Part shown: positions 1-8,900 of the stretch, piece after piece
Layout: the number at the start of each line of letters is the position of its first letter
How positions within the stretch are numbered: position 1 is the stretch's first letter
NCBI GenBank assembly: GCA_965229625.1
Contig: CBDDJJ010000001.1
Span: forward strand, 2,170,001-2,234,000
From: JANQIO01 sp965229625
GTDB taxonomy: Bacteria > Pseudomonadota > Gammaproteobacteria > Pseudomonadales > Halieaceae
Length of the DNA stretch: 64,000 nucleotides
Reading direction: 5' to 3'
Translations under genes and position numbers: made by a program
Notes under the pieces: model-generated
What the model was told of the DNA's origin: nothing
The model's input: only the letters and a program-made list of their open reading frames with translations
Database searches by the model: none

Positions 1-2129
1 CTGCGGAAGCGGGCGATGGCGAGCTCGGTGTTGCCGGCACGATCGTAATGCTCGGCGCTCACGTAGAGCATTTCACGGCTGCGCTCGGGGTCACTCTCCA
101 CGGCCACCAGTGCATCCAGCTCCCGTGCCGCCAGCTCCCACTGCTCGAGCTGCTCGTAGTTGTAAACCAGCTTGAGCGGAACATCTGCCGCCAGGGCATC
201 GCCCTTGAAGCGGCTGCGGAAATCCTTGAGCAGGGCATTGGCACGCGCGTAATCACCGGCGTTCATGAAGTACTGCGCTGAATCGAACTGGGCCTGGCGC
301 CGGAAGCTGGCGGCCGGCGTCTCCTCCACGACCTGGGCGAACTGCAGGGCAGCTCCAAGGTCGTCACCCTCGGCGGCAATGGCTTCGGCCCGCCGGTACA
401 GGGAAGCCGCCAGCCGTTCCACGGTGGCATTGTGGCGTTCGTCGCTGGCGGGCATACGCGTCAGCACGTCACGGTAACCGCCCGCGGCATCCAGGTATTC
501 GCCCATCTCGAACCAGCTGTGGGCCATCACCAGGCTGGCCGGCAGTATCAGGTCCGCTGCCGGCGGCGGAGTCTGGCGCGTGAGCGTGGCGCCGGCAATG
601 ATGGCCAGCTGGTACTCTTCAAGGTCCAGCAGACTGGCGGCCGCATCATTCAGCACCGCATTGGCACGCGGGTCATCAAAACGCGCGGCGAAGCGCAGCT
701 GGCTGTCTACCTTGCGTCGCGGCAGCGTTTCGTCCGCGGGCGCCGCTTCCAGCAGCGGCGCGTAGCCGAGAATGGCGGCGTATCCGGCATCCGCGGCGCG
801 CTCATACTCGGGGTAGTCGTAGGCCACCCACTCGTAAGTTTCCACCGCTTCGGCATGGTCTCCGGACTCGGTGCGCACCTCGGCCAGCAGGAAGCCCATC
901 TCGGGCACGCGCTCATCGCCCGGGAAGCTGTCGATATAGAGCTGGTAGTAGTCACCGGCCAGGCGGAAATCCTCAGCCGCACTGTCGCCGCCGGCCTGGG
1001 CCAGGGCGTGGTGATGGGTCGCCAGCTCATCGATGTACAGGGCCAGGTTATCAGCGATCTCCCGCTGCACATCCACGCTGCTCAGCAGGAAGTAGTCGCC
1101 GTAAACGCCGTAGGCCGCCACGTAGTCTCGCTTTTCCTCCACGATCAGGTCGCGGAAGCCCGCCTGTTCGTAGATACCGATAACCCGTACGTGGAAGCGG
1201 TGGGCGTATTCCGAAGCCGGGTAGCGCTCGCCAAAGGCACGGAAGGTGTCAGCACTGTCGCGGAAGCGTTCCTGCTTGAGGTACAGCTCCCCGAGTTCCT
1301 GGTACAGCAGCGGTTCGTAGCTGCGCTCGCCCAGTTGGTCGTAGGCGGCGGCGATGCTGTCCACGCCCTCCAGGTAGCTGAACACCACCGCCAGCACCCG
1401 GAAGCAGTCCTCCACCAGCGCCCGGTTGGCACCGGTCATCGCCTCCAGGTCGTTGTCCGCCGGCATCAGCGCATCCAGGGTACCGGTGTAGGCGCGGATG
1501 GACTGGCGGTAGCGGCCCTGTTTGAACTGGGACCAGCCCAGCATGTACTGGGCATTGAGGAAGTAATCACTCTCTTCGCCAGCCTTGAGCACCTCGGCAT
1601 AGGCGCTTTCCGCCTCGGCATAGCGGCCCTCACTGAAATGCTTCTCCGCCATCCGGAACTGGGCTTCCGTGTAGTGCGTTGAATCTGCATGGGTGCTGGA
1701 GAGCTGCTGCAGGGCCAGCATCGCTGCCTCGCTGTCGCCGGTCATATCGTGGGCCTTGGAGAGCTGGTAGAGCAGCCGGTCCCGCCCCTCGATATCCGGG
1801 TGGGATTCCAGCAAGTCGCTGTAGGCCGCAATCGCTTCATCGAACAAGGGGGCACTGTCCTGGCCGTCAGCCAGCACGGCCTCGGCCTCCAGCATTTCCA
1901 GCCCCGCCAGGCGCTCCAGCACCAGCACCCGGGTCTCGGGATCGTCGCTGACTTCCAGCACGCCGCGGTATACCTCAGCCAGTTCCCGAAGCTCTACTTC
2001 CGGCAGCGGCTGTTCGACAGCAGGCAACTCCACGGGCTCCAGTTCAGCCAGGGTCGGTTCGTCGTCGCTGGTGGCCAGGAATCCACAGCCGGCCAGTAGC
2101 AGCGGCAGCATCAACAGCAAGATTCTCAT
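1..2129 (-). CDS. TPR-repeat outer-membrane lipoprotein, 3' end outside the window
   Basis: The minus strand is open from an ATG at 2129 to the left edge, about 709 codons with no stop. The product starts MRILLLMLPLLLAGCGF, a signal peptide with a clear lipobox (L12-A13-G14-C15), so it should be a lipid-anchored periplasmic protein. The mature part is Asp/Glu-rich and made of repeated TPR-like helical pairs, for example around residues 80-150 (blocks such as LLYQLSKAHDMTGDSEAAM). The start overlaps the stop of the upstream TPR gene in an ATGA (2126-2129), which implies translational coupling. It is the last visible gene of a six-gene run. TPR proteins are scaffolds, and the partner is unknown. 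Confidence is high for the gene and type, low for function. Confidence 0.85.
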   Translation of the reverse strand, partial: MRILLLMLPLLLAGCGFLATSDDEPTLAELEPVELPAVEQPLPEVELRELAEVYRGVLEVSDDPETRVLVLERLAGLEMLEAEAVLADGQDSAPLFDEAIAAYSDLLESHPDIEGRDRLLYQLSKAHDMTGDSEAAMLALQQLSSTHADSTHYTEAQFRMAEKHFSEGRYAEAESAYAEVLKAGEESDYFLNAQYMLGWSQFKQGRYRQSIRAYTGTLDALMPADNDLEAMTGANRALVEDCFRVLAVVFSYLEGVDSIAAAYDQLGERSYEPLLYQELGELYLKQERFRDSADTFRAFGERYPASEYAHRFHVRVIGIYEQAGFRDLIVEEKRDYVAAYGVYGDYFLLSSVDVQREIADNLALYIDELATHHHALAQAGGDSAAEDFRLAGDYYQLYIDSFPGDERVPEMGFLLAEVRTESGDHAEAVETYEWVAYDYPEYERAADAGYAAILGYAPLLEAAPADETLPRRKVDSQLRFAARFDDPRANAVLNDAAASLLDLEEYQLAIIAGATLTRQTPPPAADLILPASLVMAHSWFEMGEYLDAAGGYRDVLTRMPASDERHNATVERLAASLYRRAEAIAAEGDDLGAALQFAQVVEETPAASFRRQAQFDSAQYFMNAGDYARANALLKDFRSRFKGDALAADVPLKLVYNYEQLEQWELAARELDALVAVESDPERSREMLYVSAEHYDRAGNTELAIARFR

Positions 2130-3982
2130 CGCCCTGCCCCCGTGCTGCTGCGGTCATAAAGACGTGCGATGGCCAGCTGCGACTGGCCAAGTGAGCGCTT
2201 GAGGGCCCGCGCCTGCTGGGACAGTTCCGCCACGGCGACCTGCCGCAAGCCGGATTCGGAGCGCAGCAGGGCCTGAGCCACCACTGCCTGCTGGTCGTCC
2301 ACCCGGGTGTTGAGTGCTGCCAGCCGAGGGGCAAAGTTGGAACTGCGGCGATTGGCGATGGCGACATCCAGGCGCGCCAGGCCCTGCTCCGCCTCCGCCA
2401 GTGCCTCTTTAAGCTCCGCCAGGTCGCGCTCGGCGCGCCAGCGGCGGTCCGGATACTGTTCACTGTCATCCCAGGTCATCAGGCCGCGATAGAGGCGCAG
2501 CAACTCGAGCTGCTCCGCGGGCGCCTCAATTCGCCGGGCGGCCGCTTCCGCGCTCTCAAGCCGTTGCCAGAGTTCGCGCCCGGTTGCGTCGGCCAGGGCG
2601 CGCCCGTCACCGTCACGCTCCGCCGCTGCCAGCCGTGTCCGCAGGGCCTCCGTCTCGGCCGCCAGCTCGTCCAGGCGCTCCTGGTACTGCTGCCGGGCAC
2701 CGCCCTCAATAACCTTTGCCCAGTTGGCCTGCTGTTCAACATCCGCCTGGGCCAGCACCGCGAGCTTCTCGGTGGATCGCGCAAGATTCCGGTTGATCCG
2801 CTGCAGGTCTCGCATCTCGCGCATGGCGCCCTGGAAGGCGTGACTGGCAATCAGGTGGCGCAGATAAGGCGCCTGCTCGGAAATCGGCAGGATGTCCTCT
2901 CCAAACAGCCAGTCATCCGAGTTTTCCACATCCAACTGCAGCAGGTCGGCGAGGTCACCACTGGCAAACTGCTGTATCGCCGCCTGCACGCTATCAAGTT
3001 CTGCCTGGTAGACCTGGCGCGCCTGCTGGTAGCTGGCCAGCGCCAGGCCCGGGCGCGACAACTGCTCGTAGGCGTAGGGCACCGCCAGCAGGCTCTCGCG
3101 CACACTCTGGCTGACCGGGGGACGCGCACCCAGCTCGCGCCAGGGGGACAGCGCCGCCATGGCATCGCCGTTTTCAAAGGCCGCCCAGCCATGTCCCAGC
3201 AACGCACGGTCGGCGACCGGGCTCACCAGGCGCACGCGCATGAAGTCCTCACGCGCAGCGTCAAATTCACCCGCCGCCATCAGTGCATAGCCGGAGGCAG
3301 TGAAGGCGCGATCGCGCAGGGTCCGGAGTTCCGCCGTGGCGCCCGCTTCCTCCAGTTGCCGGAAATAGCCGGCCGCGCTCGTCCATTCGCCCCGTGCGGC
3401 GTGGGCGGCGCCCAGGTTGTAGCTGCTGTAATAGCGCCAGGGAGACCGCTCCGGCAGGGCCGCCAGTGCCGACTCAGCCGCCGTGGAGTCACCCCGTGAC
3501 AGGGCGATTGCGGCACGCAGGTAGGCCGCTTCCTGGGACAGGTCGTCGCGCTTGTCGATGTCCGCCTGGGCCAGGCTGGCCCTGTCGAGAGCGGCGGCAG
3601 CACGTTCGGTCTCGCCGCGCTGCCAGGCGACCTTGGCAAGATAGAACCAGGCCCGCTGGCGATTGACGCCTTCCCGGGGCTCCGCCAGCAGCGCGGTAAA
3701 CACCCGCTCAGCCTCACGGTCCATGCCGTAGGACAGGCTGATGCCGCCACGCAGCAGTTCTGCATTCTCGGTGTGGGGACCGAGCTCATCCTGGGACTGG
3801 CCCACCATCAACTCGGTCAATGACTGGAAGTAATCACCCTGGTACAGGTAGTAGAGGCTTACGCCATAGCGCAGGCTTTCTACGGTTTCCGCTGCCCGCG
3901 CCCCACCACTGGCCAACGCGCCGGAGAACACCAGCGCGAGAAGCAACTTCGCCGCAGCACGGTTAGCCTGCAAGGGCGCCAC
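2126..3982 (-). CDS. Periplasmic TPR-repeat protein
   Basis: This 618-residue protein has an N-terminal signal peptide (hydrophobic stretch about residues 13-28, likely cleaved after ARA) and TPR-like helices through about residue 330 (motifs such as AWFYLAKVAWQRGETERAA and GYALMAAGEFDAARE). The C-terminal half is predicted coiled coil rich in Glu/Ala/Arg (about 390-600). The start is GTG at 3982, four bases after the upstream gene, with a GGAG about 11 bases before it. The stop overlaps the next TPR lipoprotein start by four bases. It is probably a periplasmic scaffold acting with its neighbours. No catalytic motif is visible. Confidence 0.85.
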   Translation of the reverse strand: MAPLQANRAAAKLLLALVFSGALASGGARAAETVESLRYGVSLYYLYQGDYFQSLTELMVGQSQDELGPHTENAELLRGGISLSYGMDREAERVFTALLAEPREGVNRQRAWFYLAKVAWQRGETERAAAALDRASLAQADIDKRDDLSQEAAYLRAAIALSRGDSTAAESALAALPERSPWRYYSSYNLGAAHAARGEWTSAAGYFRQLEEAGATAELRTLRDRAFTASGYALMAAGEFDAAREDFMRVRLVSPVADRALLGHGWAAFENGDAMAALSPWRELGARPPVSQSVRESLLAVPYAYEQLSRPGLALASYQQARQVYQAELDSVQAAIQQFASGDLADLLQLDVENSDDWLFGEDILPISEQAPYLRHLIASHAFQGAMREMRDLQRINRNLARSTEKLAVLAQADVEQQANWAKVIEGGARQQYQERLDELAAETEALRTRLAAAERDGDGRALADATGRELWQRLESAEAAARRIEAPAEQLELLRLYRGLMTWDDSEQYPDRRWRAERDLAELKEALAEAEQGLARLDVAIANRRSSNFAPRLAALNTRVDDQQAVVAQALLRSESGLRQVAVAELSQQARALKRSLGQSQLAIARLYDRSSTGAGR

Positions 3983-3986
3983 GATG

Positions 3987-4541
3987 CTACCACTCCCTCA
4001 CCGCGAATTCGGGCTGGCGCGTGGCGGTGGAGTCGACAATTTTCAGCTCCAGGTGCTTGGCACCGGATTGCTTGTCGAAGACCAGTTCGGTGGCCCGACG
4101 ATAGTCCCTGCCCTTGGGCCCGAAGCCGGTAAATACGGCCACCAGCTCGTGCTCACCTGACTTCAGGTTGCCGAGGAACAGCCGGTGCACACCACCGCGC
4201 CGCAGGGCGCTGAGCTGTCGTTCGGTGTACAGGTAATGGGTAACCACCTCGCCGTCGATGGACAGCTTGACCGCATCCAGCTTGAAGAACTCGCCCACAT
4301 CCAGGGACAGGAACACCGATACCTGGGTGTCGCTGGGATAGAGCAGCTCCTCCTCGAGAATGAAGAGATCACGGTTGAGTTCCAGGGTCTGCTGCTTGAT
4401 GTCCTGGATGTCATCGCGAAGCGCCGTGGCATCGCCCGCAGACGCCAGGTCCTGGGCATTCGCACCGAGCACGTACAGGAGCAGGCTGCCGGTGAGCAGC
4501 AGCTTACCGAGCAGGGGGTGGAGGTGAGATTGTGAGGTCAT
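3987..4541 (-). CDS. Small exported protein of unknown function
   Basis: This 184-residue protein has a signal peptide ending at ANA (about residue 29), then a short coiled-coil segment (about 35-68) and a beta-rich C-terminal half (VSVFLSLDVGEFFKLDAVKL and following). No known catalytic motif is visible. It sits between the DUF1501-like gene (2-base gap upstream) and the TPR gene (4-base gap downstream), so it belongs to the same transcript and probably the same periplasmic assembly. I do not recognise the family with confidence. Confidence 0.75.
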   Translation of the reverse strand: MTSQSHLHPLLGKLLLTGSLLLYVLGANAQDLASAGDATALRDDIQDIKQQTLELNRDLFILEEELLYPSDTQVSVFLSLDVGEFFKLDAVKLSIDGEVVTHYLYTERQLSALRRGGVHRLFLGNLKSGEHELVAVFTGFGPKGRDYRRATELVFDKQSGAKHLELKIVDSTATRQPEFAVREW

Positions 4542-4543
4542 GG

Positions 4544-6169
4544 TTAGGTGAGCACTCCTCCCGATATGCTGGGCAGCGGCTGGAAGGCAATGTAGCGATC
4601 CAGGCCCAGTGGATCGCCGAGCCCCTGGGACGGGAAGAAGTTCTCCGTCGCAAACAAACCCTGCTCGCCATGCAGGGCCATGTAATTGAGGATCACCATT
4701 TCCACATTGAGATTGACGTTATTGGCCGCCGGCGTGGACGAGGTCTCCACCGAGGCATCGGGTCGCATCCAGCCGATCTGCTGGTGCATCATCGGATCGC
4801 TGAGCCCGTCATCCCACAGCTGCGGCATGCCTCCCGGGTCGTAGACCAGGAAGAAGGAAGCGGCGGTGGATGAGTTGTCGCTGGCCCAGGTGAACTTCTC
4901 TACACCGTTGACCATCTCCGAGGCGCCGTTGCTGGAAAGGGAGCCATCGCTGAATACATACAGCATCAGCGGTGTGGACCTGCGACGGGCGTATTCAAGG
5001 CAGGCACCAATACAGCGGCCAGCGCGCAGGTCGCGGGCGTCGGTGCTGTTGCGGGTGTTGCCGTGATAGTCATAACCGCCCATCTCCACCGTGCCGCAGC
5101 CGGCGATACCGTCGATCACCAGCTTCATCACGGAGGCCGTCTTGCGGAATTCACGGTCGTCATTGAATTCGTCGGCAGTAAAGATGCCGGCCTCTCCAAC
5201 AATCAGCGGATCCTGTTCCGGGTTGAGCGCGTCCGGGTTGGAGAAGTTCTCCAGGGTGTCGGCGCTACGCAGGTATTCACAGCTGAAACGGTCCTTGAGG
5301 CGCTGGTCCTCATCTGTCGGATTGCTGATGCGGGTGTTGACCAGGTCCATCTTGAAGTCGGTCATGCGCTTCATGGATTCCAGCACCGACACGATATCCT
5401 CGGTGTCTTCCAGCAGGAACTTGAGGTCGCCCACGTCCACCAGGCCGCTGGCATCCGACGGCCGGTCCACCTTGGTGGGCTGCAGTTCGGGATCGATCAG
5501 CATGGCCGGTGCCAGGCTGTTACCGCCGGACATGGAGTTCTCTGAGCCGATCAGCTGCAGGATCTGGCCTCGCAGGCCGGCCCGGTATATGCCGTACATG
5601 GGATTGTGCGGATTGTTACCGGTGTCGTTCTCGGAACGGCCGGGAATCACAGCACCGTTGCAGAAACCCGCCACGCCGCCGGCCTTCTCCAGGATGCCGC
5701 GCAACATCGCGCTTTCACTGTGGAACAGCAGACCCAGGGTATCGTCGGTGAAATCACCCGAGAGGGTGGCTGCGTTGGCGTTGAAGGGCAGGATGTCCGG
5801 GGGCAGGCCCAGTTTGGCGTACCCCGCGGTGCTGAGTGCGTCGCGCTGGCCGCCGGGGCCGCCGACAATTACGTTGCCGCCGGCAAAGTTGGCACCGCCC
5901 GCCAGGTCGAAGCAGATAAAGGGAATCTTGCGGCCGGCTACCTTGCCGAGGTCGCAGCTGGAATAGTTGGTGAAGGCCGGGTCCAGCAGGTCCGGTGAGA
6001 TCGCGTGGGCGCGAGGGCCCAGCAGGCTGTACAGCGAGGTACCCAGCAGACCGGCACAACCGGCGCGGAAACCCTGGGAAATAAACTCCCGGCGGTTCAT
6101 CGGGCGCCGGTGGTGGGGCTGCATCAGCGGCTCATCGACGCCTATGTGTAGGGGTTTACGCCTGCGCAT
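4544..6169 (-). CDS. Tat-exported DUF1501-like protein
   Basis: This 541-residue protein has a twin-arginine signal (NRREFISQGFRAG, then a hydrophobic stretch ending at AHA), so it is exported folded. The C-terminal half has the layout of DUF1501 proteins: a His-containing motif (GYDYHGNTRNS) followed by LMLYVFSDGSLSSNGAS and then DNSSTAASFFLVYDPGG, resembling the alkaline-phosphatase-like fold. I chose ATG 6169 because AGGAG lies six bases upstream, while the ATG at 6175 abuts the AGGAG. Related proteins are sometimes labelled secretion protein GspF, but nothing here supports that. It lies between heme-protein genes and TPR genes in one operon. Activity is unknown. Confidence 0.75.
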   Translation of the reverse strand: MRRRKPLHIGVDEPLMQPHHRRPMNRREFISQGFRAGCAGLLGTSLYSLLGPRAHAISPDLLDPAFTNYSSCDLGKVAGRKIPFICFDLAGGANFAGGNVIVGGPGGQRDALSTAGYAKLGLPPDILPFNANAATLSGDFTDDTLGLLFHSESAMLRGILEKAGGVAGFCNGAVIPGRSENDTGNNPHNPMYGIYRAGLRGQILQLIGSENSMSGGNSLAPAMLIDPELQPTKVDRPSDASGLVDVGDLKFLLEDTEDIVSVLESMKRMTDFKMDLVNTRISNPTDEDQRLKDRFSCEYLRSADTLENFSNPDALNPEQDPLIVGEAGIFTADEFNDDREFRKTASVMKLVIDGIAGCGTVEMGGYDYHGNTRNSTDARDLRAGRCIGACLEYARRRSTPLMLYVFSDGSLSSNGASEMVNGVEKFTWASDNSSTAASFFLVYDPGGMPQLWDDGLSDPMMHQQIGWMRPDASVETSSTPAANNVNLNVEMVILNYMALHGEQGLFATENFFPSQGLGDPLGLDRYIAFQPLPSISGGVLT

Positions 6170-6203
6170 TATCATCTCCTGCTTACACTCTCTGCTAAGC
6201 GCG

Positions 6204-8876
6204 CTACTGTGCCAGCACTACGGCACTGCCCAGCACCGTGGTACACACGGCCTTCACCACGTCCGCTGTCCGCGACGGCGGGCAGGGAGCATCGTTCAGG
6301 CAGTACATGAGCCCGTCGCGCTTGTTGTGCGCGGCGGGATCCGGGTCCGGCACCCACTCGCCGTCGAGCAGCACATAGGGCTTGAGGTCGCGGTCATCAG
6401 TAACCAGCAACACCAGTTCATCGAGAATCGGTTCCCGGATGGCGTCTTCCACCAGCCCGGTATTGATCGCACGATCCACCAGCGGCGCCGCCACGTCGTT
6501 GCGCCAGTCGTGCCCCGGGTCGTCTACCGGTGCCGAGAAGTTGAAACCCGGGAACGTAGCAGCGCTCAGGCCGTTGCTCTGGACCAGGGCATCACAGTAG
6601 GCGGACGCCAGCTGGGTGGCGGACATCTGGTGCGCCGAGCTGAAGGCCTGGAAATCGGCGTTGGCGGGCAGACCGCGCCGTACGTCGGCGTAGGTCTCGG
6701 AGACGGTCTTGCCGGTCACGGCGCTGGGCGTCGGGCTGGCGGTGGACACGCCGGTCAGCCGCGAGAAGGTGGCGTTGATCTCATCAAAGGTGCGCACGCC
6801 GATATCCGATGCCTCACCGCCGGAGAGGGTGTAGCGGAATGGGCGACGGGCACCTTCATCAATGGGTGAGACCTGCCCCTCGGCAGAATCGAAGGCCAGG
6901 AAGAAGATGTCCTGGTCAGCGCCGTTTTCCAGCGGAATCACCGTACCAATACCCGCCAGCGGCGCGCTGAAACTGCCAAGGCTGGAGCTGGCTACCGTGG
7001 AGACGTTGGTAAAGGCCTGGCCCACCGCGGCGAGTTTGCCGTTGATACCGATGCGGATACCCTGCACATCAAAGTCGACACTGCCCCCGGCCGGATTGAT
7101 GTTGGCGAAGAAAGGCTCTTCGAACAGGTAGCTGGCGTCGTCGAACTGGCTGACCTGGTAGACCACGTAGCAGTAGTTGGTGCGATTGCCGTCCTCATCG
7201 ATCTGGTAGCAGGCACCTTCCTCACCGGCTGTGCCGCCCTCGCCGTCGATCAGCTCGCTCACGCTGAACATCAGGAAGTATTTCTGACCCACGCCCACGT
7301 CAAAGTTCTGTTGGATCTGCGCCGGCGTCAGTACCGCATTGTGGATCGCCACCATGCGGATAGCGCCGGCCCAGGGCCGGGTATTGCTGGTGTCGTTCCC
7401 GAGCACCAGTGCGAATACTTCGCTCCAGTTGGTCAGCAGGCCGCCACCCGCCTCGTCGAAGGCGCCGGTGTCCATGCCGTTCACGAAGATGCGGCGCCCA
7501 TCCACGGCGTTGTAGGTGACCACCACGTGCTGCAGGGTGGCCTGGGCGATCTCGTCGTCGTCCTCGGTGCTCACCGCCGGATCGCCGGCATTGTTATCTT
7601 CCGTAACCGTGCTGCGGTTGAAAGCCTCGTAGTTGTACATCATCTGCGAGACCAGGAAATTCCGGGTCATGGGGCCGCCAGCGTAGCCGACAATCCAGGC
7701 GTTTTCCTGGGCCACGTTATCAGGGGCCACCCAGGCCTCGATCGTGTATTCACCGGTGCCTGTCAGCATGTCGTAGAGCTTCTTGCTGCCGGCCACGCTG
7801 CCCTGGGCCTTGCCGTTCACCAGGCGTATGCCCCAGCTCGCCATCCAGGTGTAATCGCCGGACAGCCCCAGCGGGATTTCCGGCTGGACACCGCTGGTGT
7901 CGGCGGTAGTCGTGCCAGAGCCCTCGCGGAACTCCCACTTGGCCACCAGGTTGGTCTCATAGCGACCGCCACTGTTGGCGACAATGCCGTCGGCCTCGAG
8001 AATCTGCGCCTTGCTGATCACCAACGCCGGGTCGACTTCCGTGACCGGGACAATGGCGGCAATGCGCGCCACCGCCGCTTCCATCTCCGCGGAATCGCTG
8101 CCGCAATTGCTCCAACAGTTGTGCTGCTCGGGGTCCAGCCGCCGAACCACCCGGGAGGCGCCGGGGTCGGCCAGGTCGATCACCGTGCGCAGCGCATCAA
8201 AGGCGGAATCGCGATCGCTGCTGGCAAAGTACGGGGTCTGGGGGAAGGCGGCGTTCTCCGCATGGCACTCGCTGCAGTAGGTGCGCAGCAGGCCAATCAG
8301 CTCACCGCCGGATTCCACGCTCATGCCCAGCGCATCCAGTTCATCCGCCGTGGGCGGTAACACCCGGGTGCCGGAGGGGTCCACCGGGCGGCGCGCCACC
8401 AGGCGCACTTCACTTTGCGTCTGGGACACGCCGCTGGCCCAACGCTCAACGTAGCCAGTGAGCGTCGTGGCACAGGTGGCCGTCTGGTCAGCACCCAGCC
8501 AGCAGTTATGCCCGTTGGCAACGCGCAGCACCGCCGCCGACGCCGCCGGGTCTTCAAGGTTCACTACCGACCTCGCCACCTGCCAGGCATTGTTTACATC
8601 GGTCTGGTCGACAAACGCGGTACCGGCCGACCCGCCCGGTGTGTGGCACTGGCCGCAGCGATCGTTGGCGGCCAGGGGATCATAGAACTCGCGCTTGAAG
8701 TTCTGTATCTCTTCACTGGCGGGCGGCGGGCCCTCATATACGAATTGCGCGCTGCCGAGATCTGCACTGAGGTCGATCTCCCGGTTGCTGGCGCCACCGC
8801 CGGAGCCACCGCTACAGGCCTGCAGCAGCGCTGCCAGCGCGATCAAGAGGATGCGAATTGCCCGACTCTCGTTCAT
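6204..8876 (-). CDS. Diheme c-type cytochrome lipoprotein with LamG domain
   Basis: This 890-residue protein has a lipoprotein signal (LLQAC, Cys21) and a Gly/Ser-rich linker. It has two c-type heme sites, C74-GQ-C77-H and C201-SE-C204-H, each in a small cytochrome-like module. Residues about 290-510 form a LamG/concanavalin-like domain (from LVAKWEFREGSGTT to GAIRMVAIHNAVLTPAQI). The C-terminal 350 residues are not recognised. GGAGGAG precedes the ATG at a good distance. It lies 24 bases after the neighbouring heme gene and 34 bases before the DUF1501-like gene. LamG domains often bind polysaccharide or protein ligands, so this may be an adhesive or substrate-docking electron carrier, which is inference. 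Confidence 0.85.
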   Translation of the reverse strand: MNESRAIRILLIALAALLQACSGGSGGGASNREIDLSADLGSAQFVYEGPPPASEEIQNFKREFYDPLAANDRCGQCHTPGGSAGTAFVDQTDVNNAWQVARSVVNLEDPAASAAVLRVANGHNCWLGADQTATCATTLTGYVERWASGVSQTQSEVRLVARRPVDPSGTRVLPPTADELDALGMSVESGGELIGLLRTYCSECHAENAAFPQTPYFASSDRDSAFDALRTVIDLADPGASRVVRRLDPEQHNCWSNCGSDSAEMEAAVARIAAIVPVTEVDPALVISKAQILEADGIVANSGGRYETNLVAKWEFREGSGTTTADTSGVQPEIPLGLSGDYTWMASWGIRLVNGKAQGSVAGSKKLYDMLTGTGEYTIEAWVAPDNVAQENAWIVGYAGGPMTRNFLVSQMMYNYEAFNRSTVTEDNNAGDPAVSTEDDDEIAQATLQHVVVTYNAVDGRRIFVNGMDTGAFDEAGGGLLTNWSEVFALVLGNDTSNTRPWAGAIRMVAIHNAVLTPAQIQQNFDVGVGQKYFLMFSVSELIDGEGGTAGEEGACYQIDEDGNRTNYCYVVYQVSQFDDASYLFEEPFFANINPAGGSVDFDVQGIRIGINGKLAAVGQAFTNVSTVASSSLGSFSAPLAGIGTVIPLENGADQDIFFLAFDSAEGQVSPIDEGARRPFRYTLSGGEASDIGVRTFDEINATFSRLTGVSTASPTPSAVTGKTVSETYADVRRGLPANADFQAFSSAHQMSATQLASAYCDALVQSNGLSAATFPGFNFSAPVDDPGHDWRNDVAAPLVDRAINTGLVEDAIREPILDELVLLVTDDRDLKPYVLLDGEWVPDPDPAAHNKRDGLMYCLNDAPCPPSRTADVVKAVCTTVLGSAVVLAQ

Positions 8877-8900
8877 CTACCGTCGCTCCTCCGCCGCTAC

